Below, piece after piece: positions 61,971 to 64,000 of a DNA stretch of 64,000 nt. The DNA is taken from the NCBI GenBank assembly GCA_016713625.1, contig JADJOT010000011.1, positions 62,001-126,000 of the forward strand, given 5' to 3'. Each line of letters opens with the position of its first letter. The first letter of the stretch is position 1. Origin of the DNA: Candidatus Accumulibacter affinis (GTDB lineage: Bacteria; Pseudomonadota; Gammaproteobacteria; Burkholderiales; Rhodocyclaceae). The translations under genes were made by a program, and so were the position numbers. The notes beneath the pieces were generated by a model. It did no database searches. It was not told the origin of the DNA and saw nothing but the letters and a program-made list of their open reading frames with translations.

Positions 61971-64000
61971 GTGCGACACGAAGTCGCTGGTAGAAGTTGT
62001 TCCCACTTCACCAGGAGGGAACCACCAATGTCACTTGGTGCATCTAAGAGTCTGAATAAAGAGCGACTCTGACAACGTAACGAAGCACCGCCAGGTGCGG
62101 GGTATAAATCGCGAGAGGCATACCCTTCTGGCAGCCATAAGCCGGATAAGTGCTAGATAATTGGTATGGTGAATAAATTTGAATCTGCGATAAAGATCGT
62201 GACGTAAAACAAGCGGAAATGGCTATTACGCTTGAACCAAAAGGTACTGGAGGTGGGAACAGCGCTCAGCCGTTGCGCTTTCGTGACCCATACGCCTCCC
62301 GGTCTAATGCAGGCACCTAACCCAATGTACTCTTACCAGTGGAACGTGGAAACCCTGTACTTCCCCCTTCGGGGACAGCAGGCTGTGAAGTCTGCCCATG
62401 GATGTGCGGGAACAGGAACGAGGAAAAAGCGAATGCCGTGCTGTAATGGTGCGGATACGGGTTTTAAGGTTACCCGACGCGAAAGCGGGCAGACTTCCTT
62501 ATGGTCTCTCTTCACAAGAGAGTTCGTAGAACCATCATCGCAGAAGGAAAGCAAATGGACGCTGCAACACGGGTGTGTGCACCTTCTGGCGTGGCGTGGA
62601 ATGGCATCAGTTGGGCCAATGTTCGACGTCACGTAAGACGGCTGCAAACACGTATTGTGAAGGCAACACAGGAGGGCAGACACAACAAGGCGAGATCGTT
62701 GCAATGGCTGCTGACCCATTCGTTTAGCGGTAAAGCATTAGCCGTCAAGCGGGTGACTGAAAATAAAGGCAAGAACACTCCCGGGGTGGACAAAGTCACC
62801 TGGAAAACACCGGGGGCAAAGACCAACGCGATTGCGTCGTTGAAGAGGCGGGGGTTATTCGCCGCTTCCGCTTCGGAGAGTATATATTCCGAAGAAAAAT
62901 GGCAAGACGAGGCCACTGGGCATCCCGGTGATGAAATGCCGCGCCATGCAAGCGCTCCATCTGCTGGCGTTGGAACCCATCGCTGAAACCACCGCCGATC
63001 CGAATTCCTATGGGTTCAGACCGGAACGTTCAACCGCCGATGCTGGGGCAATGTTTCAATTCTCTGGCTAAGCGAGCAAACGCGGAATGGGTGCTAGAGG
63101 CTGATATTCAGGGCTGTTTCGACAAAATTAGCCACGAATGGATGATCGCCAACATCCCCACGGACAAGGTAATTCTGACCAAGTGGCTTCAGGCGGGATT
63201 TGTGTATCAAAACGAACTTTTCCCCACAGAGGCCGGCACTCCGCAAGGAGGCATTATTTCACCGGTACTGGCAAACATGACTCTTGATGGCCTTGAAGCA
63301 AAGCTGGCGGAGAAATTCCCTAAAGCGACGCAGACAGGTCTGAAAATGAACATGGTGCGTTATGCGGATGACTTCATTATCACCGGCAACTCGAAAAAAT
63401 GGCTGGAAAATGAGGTCAAGCCCGTAGTAATCGGGTTTCTGGCGGAACGTGGACTAGTCCTATCGCCGGAAAAAACGAAAACAACACATATCAAGGAAGG
63501 GTTTGACTTTCTCGGATGGAACATTCGCAAGTACAGCGGCAAGTTACTGATTAAGCCGTCGAAAGCGAACGTCAAAGCGCATCTTGACAAAATCCGTGAC
63601 GTCATCAAGGAAAATCAGGCGGCTAAACAGGCCAACTTGATAAGGCGACTCAATCCTGTTTTACGAGGATGGGCGAATTACCACAGCCATGTAGTCGCCA
63701 AGGACACCTTTGCTCGGATTGATGACGATATCTGGTCAATGCTATGGCGATGGGCGGCAAGAAGGCATCCCAATAAAGGAGCCCGATGGGTTAAGGAGAA
63801 ATACTTTAAGTCCAGAGGCACCAGAAACTGGATATTTGCCGCAACAGAACAAAAAGAGGATGGAACGCGACGAGAAGTCACTTTGCTAAAAGAATCGGAT
63901 ACGCCAATACGTCGGCACGTCAAGATTCAAGCCAAGGCGAATCCTCACGACCCAAAATGGGAGCCGTATTTCGAGTCCCGATGGGGACAGAAGATGCTCA
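61971..64000 (+). mobile_element. group II intron 4 (continues beyond window)
   Basis: GTGCGACACG at 61971 fits the 5' consensus GUGYG. 61971-62554 holds ~580 bp of intron RNA without a gene. The RT follows. Relative of intron 1 (41857). Confidence 0.7.
62555..64000 (+). pseudogene. group II intron 4 reverse transcriptase, two frameshifts, cut by window edge
   Basis: MDAATRVCAPSGVAWNGISW, then after a shift near 62850 RRVYIPKKNGKTRPLGIPVM and NSYGFRPERSTADA. After another near 63045 come WVLEADIQGCFDKISHEWM, GTPQGGIISPVLANMTLDGLE, VRYADDFIITGNSKKW and LRGWANYHSHVVAKDTF. The FD motif (GCFDKISH) is intact: no serine element here. The C-terminal HNH domain would lie beyond the window. Confidence 0.85.

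Noticed and set aside
1..64000. tRNA or rRNA genes
   Set aside because: No tRNA-like cloverleaf or rRNA segment was recognised by reading; I cannot run a scanner, so a missed tRNA is possible.

Overview
The window looks like the chromosome of a high-GC betaproteobacterium. I think a Rhodocyclales relative such as the 'Candidatus Accumulibacter' group is most likely; this is judged from protein style only (ETF/acyl-CoA genes, acetoacetyl-CoA synthetase, a CbiM-like permease, a PEP-CTERM protein). It has a conserved metabolic half (about 1-24.4 kb) and a highly mobile half (24.4-64 kb).

1-24.4 kb. Leftward genes: a beta-lactamase-like serine hydrolase, a YbdK-type glutamate-cysteine ligase, a Kef-type cation:proton antiporter, a class I glutamine amidotransferase and an antiporter fragment. 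A rightward marR-ompA-like pair follows, then IS110 and an IS200 scrap. Next is an mcrBC restriction locus broken by an exactly bounded IS1380 element, then hipBA. An IS66-type element carrying a DruA (DUF4338) gene follows, then a decayed HigBA-like toxin-antitoxin, a Fic remnant and a tetR. Last comes a fatty-acid/acetoacetate cluster (etfB, etfA, CbiM-like permease, acyl-CoA dehydrogenase, thioesterase, acetoacetyl-CoA synthetase) with a visible promoter and candidate operator.

24.4-40.2 kb. A 28-bp dif-like site lies right after acetoacetyl-CoA synthetase, and a matching half-site lies at 40.1 kb. Between them is a filamentous phage (inovirus) genome: Rep, ssDNA-binding protein, major coat, 26-aa minor coat, adsorption protein, pVI-like, Zot and repressor. 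An integron fragment appears to sit inside it (27.5-31.9 kb): attC-bounded cassettes, attI, a LexA box and a truncated intI.

40.2-64 kb. A second, decayed integron platform in inverted orientation (intI pseudogene split by a MITE, attI) starts a rightward cassette array: HicBA, two unknown genes, a PEP-CTERM protein, a PIN toxin pair and a gene at 54.0 kb. Group II introns have invaded this array, in two cases at attC sites. Two copies of a large-serine-recombinase element sit at the same codon of two different intron reverse transcriptases. One copy is itself split by a 4.2-kb IS21-family element carrying extra genes. A second IS66-DruA copy interrupts the last cassette gene with a perfect 8-bp target duplication.

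Sequence quality. Many core genes and transposases are broken by one-base indels, often in short homopolymers. Where two copies exist, combining them restores full frames. Many of these frameshifts are therefore probably sequencing errors, and I describe the frame-corrected products.
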